Notes: generated from the sequence alone by a model not told the origin. Counted from the first letter of the stretch, positions 1 through 5,288 are shown. The stretch is DNA of 5,288 bases from Clostridia bacterium (GCA_021202495.1 JAJQCX010000043.1:1-5288); one strand, 5' to 3'. Numbers and translations are program-made.

Positions 1-20
1 ATATAACGGTGAACGAAGAC

Positions 21-31
21 GAAAGGGTGAT
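21..31 (+). promoter_or_regulatory. Ribosome binding site of the HtrA-like gene
   Basis: GAAAGGGTGAT resembles the anti-16S consensus AAGGAGGTGAT with one base missing. It ends four bases before ATG 36 and its GGG core sits eight bases from it. It favours ATG 36 over the in-frame GTG at 9, which lies before this site. Confidence 0.6.
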
Positions 32-35
32 AGAC

Positions 36-1553
36 ATGTTTGACGAGAATGATAAATATGGATTTGAAAAGAGCGGAGATGACGCCGAGCGGGAAATTGG
101 CGCCGAGAGCGTGTCCTCCGATACGGAATACGGCTTTACGATGAGACCGGCGGAAGAACCAAAGGCTGAAGAAACCAATCCCGAAAGCGCAGAGCCGAGC
201 GATGAAGCGTCAAACGATGAAGCGCCGAATGAAGACGCGGCGGAGAGCGGGTGGAGCAGCTCGATTGAGGCGGACGCGCCTTATGCGGAAAATGCGGTAA
301 GCGAAGTAGAGCCGCATAAGAAAGCTCCGAAAAAAAAGTCTCCGTGGCGCGCGGTCGGAATCACGGCTGTCTGTGCTGTTGTGGCGGGAGCGCTTTTCAG
401 CGGAACGCTGGCGATTGCTCTGCCGCTGATGGGCGTTGAAACGGTTTCGACGACGAGCGACATTGAAACGACACAGGCGATTTTGAACATGGGAAGCTCC
501 GAAAAGAGCGCGGAAGATTTGACGGTTGAACAGATAGTTGAAAGCTGTCTGCCGTCGGTGGTCTCCATAACCAACAAGAGCGTCTCGGAAATAATGACCT
601 TTTTCGGGAACTATCAGCAGGAGAGCGTTTCATCCGGGTCGGGCATTATAATAGGAAAGAACGACACCGAGCTTCTTATTGTGACGAATTATCACGTTGT
701 TGCCGACGCAAGCGAGCTGACTGTGATTTTCTCGCATGATGAGAACAATGAGGACGAAACCTCTTACATGAAAACGCCCGTCGTAAAGGGCTATGACGCG
801 GACAAGGACATCGCAGTGGTATCAATTCCGCTCAGCGAAATTGACGACGAAACGATGAGCAAGATTGCGATTGCGACAATCGGCGATTCCAATGAATTGA
901 AAATGGGAAGCGGCGTAATTGCGATAGGAAACGCATTGGGCTACGGGCAGAGTGCGACGCGCGGCATTGTGAGCGCGTTAAACCGCGAGATTACAACCGA
1001 AAACGCCAACGGCGTAACCGTTACCAATAAATACATCCAGACGGACGCGGCGATAAACGGCGGTAACTCGGGCGGCGCGCTGCTCAACATGGCAGGCGAG
1101 GTTGTCGGCATAAACACGGCAAAAACCGTCTCAACAAGTGTTGAAGGCATTGGTTATGCAATTCCCATCTCCGACGTGGTTGACCTTATCGACGAGCTGA
1201 TGAACATAGAGATAAGAGACGTCGTTGACGAAGAAGACCGCGGCTATCTCGGCATTCAGGGCGACGACGTTACCACCTCCGATTCCTCAAGGTTCGGTAT
1301 GCCTGTGGGAGCTTATATAGTAAATGTCTACAAAAATTCGCCGGCGGACGATGCGGGGCTGCAGAAGGGCGACATTATAACGAAGATTGACAATGTGACA
1401 ATTTCGACATTGGCGGAGCTGCAGGACAGACTTTCGCGCTACAGTGCGGGCGAAACGGTGACGCTTGTGGTGTCAAGGCGCACGGGCGGCGAATATACAG
1501 AGACGAACATTGAGGTTACTCTCGGAACGAAGTCACAGGCGGGAATTGAGTAA
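36..1553 (+). CDS. htrA: HtrA/DegP-like membrane-anchored serine protease (trypsin-like domain plus PDZ)
   Basis: This is a 505-residue protein from ATG 36. Residues 1-103 are a low-complexity tail rich in Glu, Asp, Ser, Ala and Pro, ending in a Lys-rich patch. One hydrophobic segment follows at about 105-133, so the tail should be cytoplasmic and the rest extracytoplasmic. The trypsin-like domain (about 165-390) has a complete triad: His220 in TNYHVVADA, Asp258 in DKDIAVVSI and Ser345 in GGNSGGALLN. One PDZ domain fills about 400-490, beginning GYLGIQG. The family degrades or refolds misfolded proteins at the cell envelope. ATG 36 is preferred because an AAAGGGTGA-type ribosome site lies just before it; an in-frame GTG at 9 would add nine residues and has no visible ribosome site. 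No in-frame stop is seen at 1-8, so an earlier start outside the window is possible. Family assignment is very secure; the specific substrate is unknown. Confidence 0.95.
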   Translation: MFDENDKYGFEKSGDDAEREIGAESVSSDTEYGFTMRPAEEPKAEETNPESAEPSDEASNDEAPNEDAAESGWSSSIEADAPYAENAVSEVEPHKKAPKKKSPWRAVGITAVCAVVAGALFSGTLAIALPLMGVETVSTTSDIETTQAILNMGSSEKSAEDLTVEQIVESCLPSVVSITNKSVSEIMTFFGNYQQESVSSGSGIIIGKNDTELLIVTNYHVVADASELTVIFSHDENNEDETSYMKTPVVKGYDADKDIAVVSIPLSEIDDETMSKIAIATIGDSNELKMGSGVIAIGNALGYGQSATRGIVSALNREITTENANGVTVTNKYIQTDAAINGGNSGGALLNMAGEVVGINTAKTVSTSVEGIGYAIPISDVVDLIDELMNIEIRDVVDEEDRGYLGIQGDDVTTSDSSRFGMPVGAYIVNVYKNSPADDAGLQKGDIITKIDNVTISTLAELQDRLSRYSAGETVTLVVSRRTGGEYTETNIEVTLGTKSQAGIE

Positions 1554-1569
1554 TTTCCTAATTAAATTG

Positions 1570-1598
1570 GTTTAAAAATGTGCGCGACGGGCAATAAT
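1570..1598 (+). promoter_or_regulatory. Probable sigma-F (forespore) promoter of spoIIR
   Basis: A -35-like GTTTA (1570-1574), exactly 15 bases, then GGCAATAAT (1590-1598) fit the Bacillus subtilis sigma-F consensus as I recall it: GywTA, N15, GGnrAnAnT. Every defined position matches. The gene directly downstream is spoIIR, which in B. subtilis is transcribed by sigma-F in the forespore. The predicted start, near 1605, leaves a very short leader before the ribosome site at 1607-1611. Sigma-G recognises related sequences, so dual use is possible. This is inferred from sequence only. Confidence 0.65.
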
Positions 1599-1606
1599 GC
1601 TCATAT

Positions 1607-1611
1607 AGGAG
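1607..1611 (+). promoter_or_regulatory. Ribosome binding site deciding the spoIIR start
   Basis: AGGAG lies directly against an ATG at 1612 (no spacing) but nine bases before the in-frame ATG at 1621. Only the second spacing is workable, so translation most likely starts at 1621. Confidence 0.8.
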
Positions 1612-1620
1612 ATGTTTTAT

Positions 1621-2181
1621 ATGAGAAAATTGACCGCCGCGCTTTTGTGCGGAATTTTTGTCACGGGGTGCATATCGGCGTATTCGCGGGATTTACATGA
1701 GGAGCTTGCGGACGGAATTGTGAGGCTGCATATAATAGCGGACGACGACAGCGAGGAGGCGCAGAGCGTGAAGCTCAAGGTGCGTGACAGAGTGCTTGAG
1801 GAAATGGAGAAATTTGAAACGAAGGAAGAGGCCGCGGAGCACATAGAGGATTTTGAAAGAATCGCGAACGAGGTTTTGGAAGAAGAGGGCGTATCCTACA
1901 GAGCGAGCGCGGAATACGGCAGATTTGAATTTCCGACAAAATATTACGACAATTTTGCGCTGCCCAAAGGTGAATATGACGCGGTGAGGATAAGCTTGGG
2001 CAAAGCCGAGGGCAAAAACTGGTGGTGTGTGCTCTTTCCGCCGCTGTGCTATGTCGACGCCGCGACCGAGGAGGGGGAGGCGCTTTTAAAGGAAACGTTT
2101 GGTGAAAATTACGAGCTTGTCACAGGCGAGGGGAAGCCTGCGGTTAAGATAAAATTTAAAATTGCGGAAATATTCGGTTAA
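1621..2181 (+). CDS. spoIIR: Stage II sporulation protein R (SpoIIR)
   Basis: This is a 186-residue secreted signalling protein. In B. subtilis, SpoIIR is made in the forespore under sigma-F, enters the space between the two membranes and triggers SpoIIGA to cleave pro-sigma-E in the mother cell. Family hallmarks seen here are VRLHIIADDDSEEAQ with KLKVRD (about 34-56) and the conserved block NWWCVLFPPLCYVD (133-146). The N-terminus is a short basic start (MRK) and a hydrophobic stretch to about residue 20, a signal peptide or anchor. Residues 14-17 read VTGC, which also fits a lipoprotein cleavage motif. The protein is somewhat shorter than B. subtilis SpoIIR, mainly at the C-terminus, but all core blocks are present. 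It follows htrA by 67 bases, has its own sigma-F-like promoter and ends in a terminator, suggesting a single-gene unit during sporulation. ATG 1612 would add three residues but touches the ribosome site. Confidence 0.96.
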   Translation: MRKLTAALLCGIFVTGCISAYSRDLHEELADGIVRLHIIADDDSEEAQSVKLKVRDRVLEEMEKFETKEEAAEHIEDFERIANEVLEEEGVSYRASAEYGRFEFPTKYYDNFALPKGEYDAVRISLGKAEGKNWWCVLFPPLCYVDAATEEGEALLKETFGENYELVTGEGKPAVKIKFKIAEIFG

Positions 2182-2209
2182 AACGCGCTTCGGCGCGTTT
2201 TTGTTTTTA
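2180..2209 (+). terminator. Rho-independent terminator after spoIIR
   Basis: AAAACGCGC (2180-2188) pairs perfectly with GCGCGTTTT (2193-2201) around a TTCG loop closed by C-G, an exceptionally stable tetraloop. A T-rich tract follows to 2209. The hairpin begins inside the TAA stop codon of spoIIR, so there is no spacer between gene and terminator. It separates spoIIR from the next unit. Confidence 0.93.
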
Positions 2210-2212
2210 CTA

Positions 2213-2241
2213 TTGCAATTTCGGGAAAAATAATGTACAAT
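2213..2241 (+). promoter_or_regulatory. Sigma-A type promoter of the DUF975/flavoprotein unit
   Basis: TTGCAA (2213-2218) and TACAAT (2236-2241) are separated by exactly 17 bases, and each differs from the consensus hexamers by one base (TTGACA/TATAAT). The promoter follows the spoIIR terminator closely. The expected transcript start, near 2248, lies before the ribosome site at 2261 and rules out the ATG at 2233 as a start. Confidence 0.8.
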
Positions 2242-2260
2242 ACATATATAATGCGAAAAA

Positions 2261-2265
2261 GAGGG
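2261..2265 (+). promoter_or_regulatory. Ribosome binding site of the DUF975 gene
   Basis: GAGGG is nine bases before ATG 2275. The other in-frame ATGs, at 2233 and 2251, lie upstream of it; the first falls inside the promoter and the second only a few bases past the predicted transcript start. Confidence 0.7.
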
Positions 2266-2274
2266 CGAAATCAG

Positions 2275-3009
2275 ATGATTCCTACAAAGGTTTTAAAGAT
2301 GAGAGCGAAGGGCGCCATGCGCGGAAACTTTGGGCGGGCGCTTTACGCGAGCATTTTCCCGCAGATTTTGATATGGGCTGTCACGAATATTATTTTGGGG
2401 ATTGTTCCGGGGTTTTCCGAGAGCGTGAAAATGCTTGCGAGCGGCAGTTTTGCAAGTGATGAGGCTTTGATGGAATACACCGTTTCGCTGATGGAACAGA
2501 TGCTCACCTCGATGAGCCTCATTTCCATATTATTATCGTTTCTTTCGTTCGGCACAAAATATATGCAGATTGGGCTCATTCGCGGGCAAAAGGTGAAATA
2601 CGGCGATTTGTTCCGCTTCTTTTCGTGCTGGATTCAGGCTATCGTGTGCGTGCTTGTTTTTTCGGCGGCGGAGATGGCAGTGGGCTTTTTGGGCGGCGCG
2701 CTGCTCATGCTGATTGTCGAGGTTGTGCTGAATTTGAAATTCGCGTTTGTGCAGTACATCATTGTGGACGCGGGCGGACACGGAGCGCTTGAGGCGTTTA
2801 AAAAGGCTTGGAGAATGACCGACGGGCGGACAATGTGGAACCTATTTTTGCTCGGGCTGTCGTTTATCGGCTGGTGCCTTTTGGCAATGGTGACGCTCGG
2901 AATTGCGCTGCTCTATTTAAAGCCCTATTTTGAGCTTTCGGTTGCGGCGCTCTATGAGGAAAAAAAGCTGCAATACGACGCGTTGAATTTTGACGCGGAG
3001 AATTTATAA
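2275..3009 (+). CDS. DUF975 family integral membrane protein
   Basis: This is a 244-residue membrane protein of unknown biochemical role. Hydrophobic segments lie at about 22-45, 78-92, 118-153 (long enough for two helices) and 189-216. The start, with a Lys/Arg-rich stretch (VLKMRAKGAMRGNFGRAL), and the C-terminal half (LNLKFAFVQYIIVDAG, then AFKKAWRMTDGRTMWNLF, LSFIGWCLLAMVTLGIALLYLKPYFE) follow the pattern typical of DUF975 proteins, which are common in Bacillota. The C-terminal tail after the last helix is charged and probably cytoplasmic. ATG 2275 is chosen because a longer start at 2233 overlaps the promoter. The gene is followed after 22 bases by the flavoprotein gene with no terminator, so the two are probably co-transcribed; that proximity does not by itself establish a shared function. 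Confidence 0.85.
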   Translation: MIPTKVLKMRAKGAMRGNFGRALYASIFPQILIWAVTNIILGIVPGFSESVKMLASGSFASDEALMEYTVSLMEQMLTSMSLISILLSFLSFGTKYMQIGLIRGQKVKYGDLFRFFSCWIQAIVCVLVFSAAEMAVGFLGGALLMLIVEVVLNLKFAFVQYIIVDAGGHGALEAFKKAWRMTDGRTMWNLFLLGLSFIGWCLLAMVTLGIALLYLKPYFELSVAALYEEKKLQYDALNFDAENL

Positions 3010-3016
3010 ATATAAT

Positions 3017-3021
3017 AGGAG
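3017..3021 (+). promoter_or_regulatory. Ribosome binding site of the flavoprotein gene
   Basis: AGGAG lies one base before an ATG at 3023 and ten bases before the in-frame ATG at 3032. Only 3032 leaves workable spacing, and it begins the protein directly at the dinucleotide-binding fold (MNYDVVIIGAGPGG). Confidence 0.75.
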
Positions 3022-3031
3022 AATGGAAAAA

Positions 3032-4405
3032 ATGAATTATGACGTTGTTATCATAGGCGCCGGACCGGGAGGTATTTTTTCGGCGTATGAGCTGACTCTT
3101 TTGGCGCCGCAGCTTAAAATTGCGATAATCGAGCAGGGAAAGGCGCTTTCGGGCAGAAAATGTCCCATTGACGGCAAAAAGATAAAAAGCTGCATCGGCT
3201 GCGAAAGCTGCTCTATCATGAACGGCTTTGGCGGAGCGGGCGCGTTTTCGGACGGAAAATATAACATCACAAACAGCTTCGGCGGCACGCTTTACGAATA
3301 CGTGGGCAAGAACGAAGCGATTGATTTGATGAATTACGTCGACAAAATCAATCTGAAATACGGCGGCGAGGGAACAAAGCTCTATTCTACGGGCAATACT
3401 GAAATAAGAAAGCTCTGTATGCAAAACGGATTGATGCTGCTCGACGCTTCCGTGCGCCATTTGGGCACCGACGTAAATTACGTTGTGCTGGGAAATTTGT
3501 ATGAATATTTAAAGGATAAAGTCGACATTTTCTTCAACACCGAGGCGGAAATGATTGAAGATGACGACGCAGGCTACGTCGTTCACACGAAAAAGGGCGA
3601 TTTTTGCGGCAAAAGGTGCATAATTTCCGCGGGAAGAAGCGGCTCAAAGTGGATGGAGAGCGTGTGCGGCACGCTTAAAATACCGACGAAATCAAACAGA
3701 GTGGACATAGGCGTCCGTGTGGAACTGCCCTATGAAATATTCGCGCATTTGACAGACGAGCTCTACGAGAGCAAAATTTTGTGCAGAACGGAAAAATACG
3801 GCGACATGGTGAGAACGTTTTGCATGAACCCCAAGGGCGCGGTGGTGACGGAAAACGCGCACGGCATAATAACCGTGAACGGGCACAGCTATGAGGATGA
3901 GACAAAGCAGACGCGCAACACAAATTTTGCGCTCCTTGTTTCAAAGCATTTTTCGGAGCCTTTTAAGGATTCCAACGGCTACGGAGAGAGCATTGCGCGC
4001 CTCTCCAACATGCTGGGCGGCGGCGTTATGGTGCAGCGCTTCGGCGATTTGACGCGCGGACAGAGAAGCACTCCGTCAAGAATAAACGAGGGCTTTGTGA
4101 CGCCGACGCTTACGGCGACGCCGGGCGATTTGAGCCTTGTCATACCAAAGCGCATTATGGACGGTATAATCGAAATGATTTACGCGCTCGACAAGATTGC
4201 GCCCGGAACCGCGAACGACGACACGCTGCTCTACGGCGTGGAAGTGAAGTTCTATAATATGGAAGTCGAAATTGACAAAAACCTCGAGACAAACCACAAG
4301 GGACTTTTTGTCATAGGCGACTGCAGCGGCATTACGCATTCGCTTTCGCACGCCTCGGCGAGCGGAATTTACGTTGCGCGGCACATTGCGGAAAGCGTGG
4401 GATAA
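3032..4405 (+). CDS. FAD-dependent dehydrogenase-like protein (COG2509 type) with four-cysteine cluster
   Basis: This is a 457-residue cytoplasmic flavoprotein. A Rossmann FAD-binding motif opens the protein (VVIIGAGPGG, 5-14), followed by the acidic end of the second strand (IIEQG, 32-36). The C-terminus has the second FAD contact, LFVIGDCSG (425-433), then SLSHASASGIYVARHIA. Near the front, Cys44, Cys54, Cys57 and Cys60 precede NGFGGAGAFSDGKYN (64-78), a block characteristic of the uncharacterised FAD-dependent dehydrogenases in COG2509. The cysteines could bind metal or an iron-sulfur cluster or act in redox chemistry; this is inference. No membrane segment is seen. The length is normal for the family. 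Substrate and electron partner are unknown. The gene sits 22 bases after the DUF975 gene and probably shares its promoter; the hairpin at 4429-4449 closes the unit. Longer in-frame starts at 2990 and 3023 are rejected on overlap and ribosome-site spacing. Confidence 0.9.
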   Translation: MNYDVVIIGAGPGGIFSAYELTLLAPQLKIAIIEQGKALSGRKCPIDGKKIKSCIGCESCSIMNGFGGAGAFSDGKYNITNSFGGTLYEYVGKNEAIDLMNYVDKINLKYGGEGTKLYSTGNTEIRKLCMQNGLMLLDASVRHLGTDVNYVVLGNLYEYLKDKVDIFFNTEAEMIEDDDAGYVVHTKKGDFCGKRCIISAGRSGSKWMESVCGTLKIPTKSNRVDIGVRVELPYEIFAHLTDELYESKILCRTEKYGDMVRTFCMNPKGAVVTENAHGIITVNGHSYEDETKQTRNTNFALLVSKHFSEPFKDSNGYGESIARLSNMLGGGVMVQRFGDLTRGQRSTPSRINEGFVTPTLTATPGDLSLVIPKRIMDGIIEMIYALDKIAPGTANDDTLLYGVEVKFYNMEVEIDKNLETNHKGLFVIGDCSGITHSLSHASASGIYVARHIAESVG

Positions 4406-4410
4406 ATCGG

Positions 4411-4477
4411 CAATTAGCAATTGAGAAACAAAAACGCTTTGCGTTTTTGATAAAATTTGTACCGTAATTGCTAATTG
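4411..4477. repeat. 12-base perfect inverted repeat framing a terminator hairpin
   Basis: CAATTAGCAATT (4411-4422) and AATTGCTAATTG (4466-4477) are perfect reverse complements 43 bases apart. Each arm is also nearly palindromic in itself (CAATT, AGC, AATTG at 4411-4423). A separate hairpin (4429-4449) sits between the arms. The arrangement resembles a small dispersed palindromic element, but only one copy is in this window, so the repeat nature is unproven. Confidence 0.7.
4429..4449 (+). terminator. Terminator hairpin after the flavoprotein gene
   Basis: CAAAAACGC (4429-4437) and GCGTTTTTG (4441-4449) form a perfect nine-pair stem around a TTT loop. The five T residues are part of the stem and are followed by a further AT-rich stretch. 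The upstream arm carries matching A residues, so it could also act on the opposite strand. It lies 23 bases past the flavoprotein stop codon. Confidence 0.75.
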
Positions 4478-4520
4478 GGCTTAATACTTTGTTGCGGCGA
4501 AAAAATTTTGAAATTTTATA

Positions 4521-4563
4521 TAGATTTTTTTTCGTGTTCGTATTATACTTATTTGTGTACAAT
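4521..4563 (+). promoter_or_regulatory. Possible weak promoter region of the thioesterase gene
   Basis: The AT-rich leader has two candidate -10 boxes: TATACT at 4544-4549 and TACAAT at 4558-4563. The best-spaced -35 for the first is only TAGATT (4521-4526, 17-base spacer), which matches consensus at three of six positions. The second has no recognisable -35 and would leave almost no leader before the ribosome site. A promoter is expected here because a terminator lies upstream, but the exact element is uncertain. Confidence 0.35.
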
Positions 4564-4570
4564 TTTTATC

Positions 4571-4578
4571 GGAAGGGA
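4571..4578 (+). promoter_or_regulatory. Ribosome binding site of the thioesterase gene
   Basis: GGAAGGGA is purine-rich and complementary in part to the 16S tail. It ends eleven bases before ATG 4590, a slightly long spacing. No better site is seen. Confidence 0.5.
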
Positions 4579-4589
4579 CTGTATTTTAC

Positions 4590-5021
4590 ATGGCTAAAAC
4601 CGTTGAACCTTACATTCGCGGTGTACATTACTATGAAACCGACAGGATGGGGATTGTCCACCATTCCAATTATATTCGTTATTTTGAAGAGGCGCGCCTC
4701 GATTATCTCTCACACACCTGCTTTGATTATTCGGCGCTGGAAGCGGAAGGGTATATTTCGCCGGTTCTTTCAACCTCCTGTAAATATAAATCCATGGCGC
4801 ATTTCGGCGACACTCTTATTATAGAAACGTCTCTCACAGGCGTCGGAAACGTCAAATACGGATTTTTCTACCGCGTTACAAAAAAGGAAAGCGGCGAGCT
4901 TGTCGCGACCGGCGAAACCGAACACTGCTTTTTGGACAAAGAGGGAAAGATTGTTTCCCTCAAACGCATCCACCCCGACATTTTTGAAAAAATGCAGGAA
5001 TACGTCATAGAACGACCGTAG
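4590..5021 (+). CDS. Acyl-CoA thioesterase, hotdog fold (YbgC / 4-hydroxybenzoyl-CoA thioesterase family)
   Basis: This is a 143-residue cytoplasmic enzyme of the usual size for single-hotdog thioesterases, which hydrolyse acyl-CoA (or acyl-carrier-protein) thioesters and normally act as tetramers. The family signature is complete at 14-33: YYETDRMGIVHHSNYIRYFE. Asp18 is the position of the catalytic aspartate in 4-hydroxybenzoyl-CoA thioesterases, and His24/His25 and Tyr28 are the usual conserved neighbours. The hotdog core continues through about 125 (including YKSMAHFGDTLIIET and ATGETEHCFLD). The chain length and type of its acyl substrate cannot be read from the sequence. It is preceded by an AT-rich leader after a terminator, so it is probably transcribed separately from the flavoprotein gene. 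I see no strong terminator with a T-tract directly after it. A different reading frame overlapping its start (4468-4824) is a shadow with no family features. Confidence 0.93.
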   Translation: MAKTVEPYIRGVHYYETDRMGIVHHSNYIRYFEEARLDYLSHTCFDYSALEAEGYISPVLSTSCKYKSMAHFGDTLIIETSLTGVGNVKYGFFYRVTKKESGELVATGETEHCFLDKEGKIVSLKRIHPDIFEKMQEYVIERP

Positions 5022-5064
5022 TTACAGTTCAGCCATAAAAAGTGACGTCACGCGCCGAAAAGAG

Positions 5065-5095
5065 CGCAGAGAAAACGCTTCGCGTTGTCTCTGCG
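5065..5095. repeat. Strong hairpin downstream of the thioesterase gene
   Basis: CGCAGAGA (5065-5072) pairs perfectly with TCTCTGCG (5088-5095). After one A/G mismatch the stem continues for five more pairs (AACGC with GCGTT, 5074-5078/5082-5086) to a three-base loop. On the + strand it is followed by a G-rich stretch, not T residues, so it is not a standard terminator; it may protect the thioesterase transcript's 3' end or belong to the structured element to its right. Confidence 0.75.
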
Positions 5096-5129
5096 GAGGG
5101 GTAAGGGTAGAGGGGAACGTCCCCGATGC

Positions 5130-5239
5130 GGTTTTCGGAGCGAGAGCCTTCGCGGATACTTGCTGAAATGCTCGTTAATACACAAAGTATTGCCTGCGCA
5201 TTTCAGCGGCGTCCCGCAAAGGCTCTCACACCGAAAACT
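5130..5239. repeat. Long imperfect inverted repeat (about 110-base hairpin)
   Basis: Positions 5130-5171 pair without gaps to 5198-5239: about 35 of 42 positions pair, three of them as G-T. The best blocks are 5142-5150 with 5219-5227, 5152-5155 with 5214-5217, and 5162-5171 with 5198-5207. A small terminal stem (AATAC 5177-5181, GTATT 5187-5191) closes an ACAAA loop. There is no convincing coding frame. Pairing this long points to a folded RNA or a palindromic mobile repeat. I recognise no known RNA family. Confidence 0.75.
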
Positions 5240-5288
5240 CCGTAGGACTTTAAGCCGTTCACGGCTTTGCCTGTCAAGGCGACGCCGT

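Larger units (their letters stand above)
5022..5288. other. Gene-free structured region at the right end
   Basis: No coding region can be supported here on either strand. Besides the two hairpins listed separately, it holds a perfect ten-base palindrome GTGACGTCAC (5042-5051), a small hairpin GGGGA/TCCCC (5112-5116/5120-5124), a G-rich stretch (5095-5115) and a six-pair hairpin AAGCCG/CGGCTT (5252-5257/5262-5267). GGCGTC at 5208-5213 has its reverse complement at 5281-5286. The window ends inside this region, so its right boundary is unknown. Confidence 0.6.

Noticed and set aside
2990..3016. TTGACG (2990-2995) and a perfect TATAAT (3011-3016) before the flavoprotein gene, looking like a promoter.
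   Set aside because: The spacer is only 15 bases, and the transcript would start near 3023, after the ribosome site at 3017-3021, which would then be lost.
2864..3460. A 198-codon open frame on the - strand.
   Set aside because: It spans two well-supported + strand genes, has no recognisable domain and is a frame shadow caused by composition.
4508..4513. TTGAAA as a -35 box for the thioesterase gene.
   Set aside because: No acceptable -10 box lies 16-18 bases downstream; the nearest good boxes are too far away.
4468..4824. A 118-codon + strand frame overlapping the thioesterase start.
   Set aside because: It has no family features and lacks a ribosome site, and the overlapping frame encodes a complete thioesterase signature.
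5042..5051. GTGACGTCAC palindrome as a terminator or known operator.
   Set aside because: It has no loop for a stable RNA hairpin and no regulator in the window that could be matched to it; it is kept only as part of the structured region.
5095..5115. G-rich run suggesting a G-quadruplex.
   Set aside because: Only three runs have three or more G; the first run has two, so a standard three-tier quadruplex is not supported.
5250..5277. Perfect TTGACA on the - strand (5272-5277) as a promoter reading leftwards.
   Set aside because: At 17-18 bases spacing the -10 candidates match poorly and no gene lies downstream on that strand.

Overview
The window looks like chromosomal DNA from an endospore-forming member of the Clostridia (Bacillota). 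The main evidence is a clear stage II sporulation protein R gene (spoIIR). Supporting evidence is a DUF975 membrane protein, a COG2509-type flavoprotein, good Shine-Dalgarno sites and sigma-A-like promoter spacing. I cannot name a genus. All five protein genes lie on the + strand and appear intact; the first starts close to the left edge.

Layout: (1) Positions 36-1553 encode a membrane-anchored HtrA-type serine protease with an acidic cytoplasmic tail, one transmembrane anchor, a trypsin-like domain and one PDZ domain. (2) Positions 1621-2181 encode SpoIIR. A sequence matching the sigma-F promoter consensus as I recall it lies just upstream (1570-1598), and a UUCG-loop terminator overlaps the stop codon. 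(3) Positions 2275-4405 are a probable two-gene unit: a DUF975 integral membrane protein and, 22 bases later, an FAD-dependent dehydrogenase-like protein with a four-cysteine cluster. The unit has a convincing sigma-A promoter at 2213-2241 and ends at a hairpin (4429-4449) nested inside a 12-base inverted repeat (4411-4422/4466-4477). (4) Positions 4590-5021 encode a hotdog-fold acyl-CoA thioesterase of the YbgC/4-hydroxybenzoyl-CoA thioesterase family, preceded by an AT-rich leader. (5) Positions 5022-5288 have no gene that I can support but hold a run of hairpins, including one of about 110 bases.

Functionally these are mostly housekeeping and sporulation genes without one shared pathway. 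HtrA and SpoIIR both act outside the membrane, but the promoter and terminator around spoIIR suggest it can be switched on by itself in the forespore. I see no transposase, integrase, CRISPR array, toxin-antitoxin or defence gene. The least explained parts are the structured right end (5065-5267) and the repeat-framed terminator at 4411-4477. The most informative regulatory observation is the sigma-F-like promoter.
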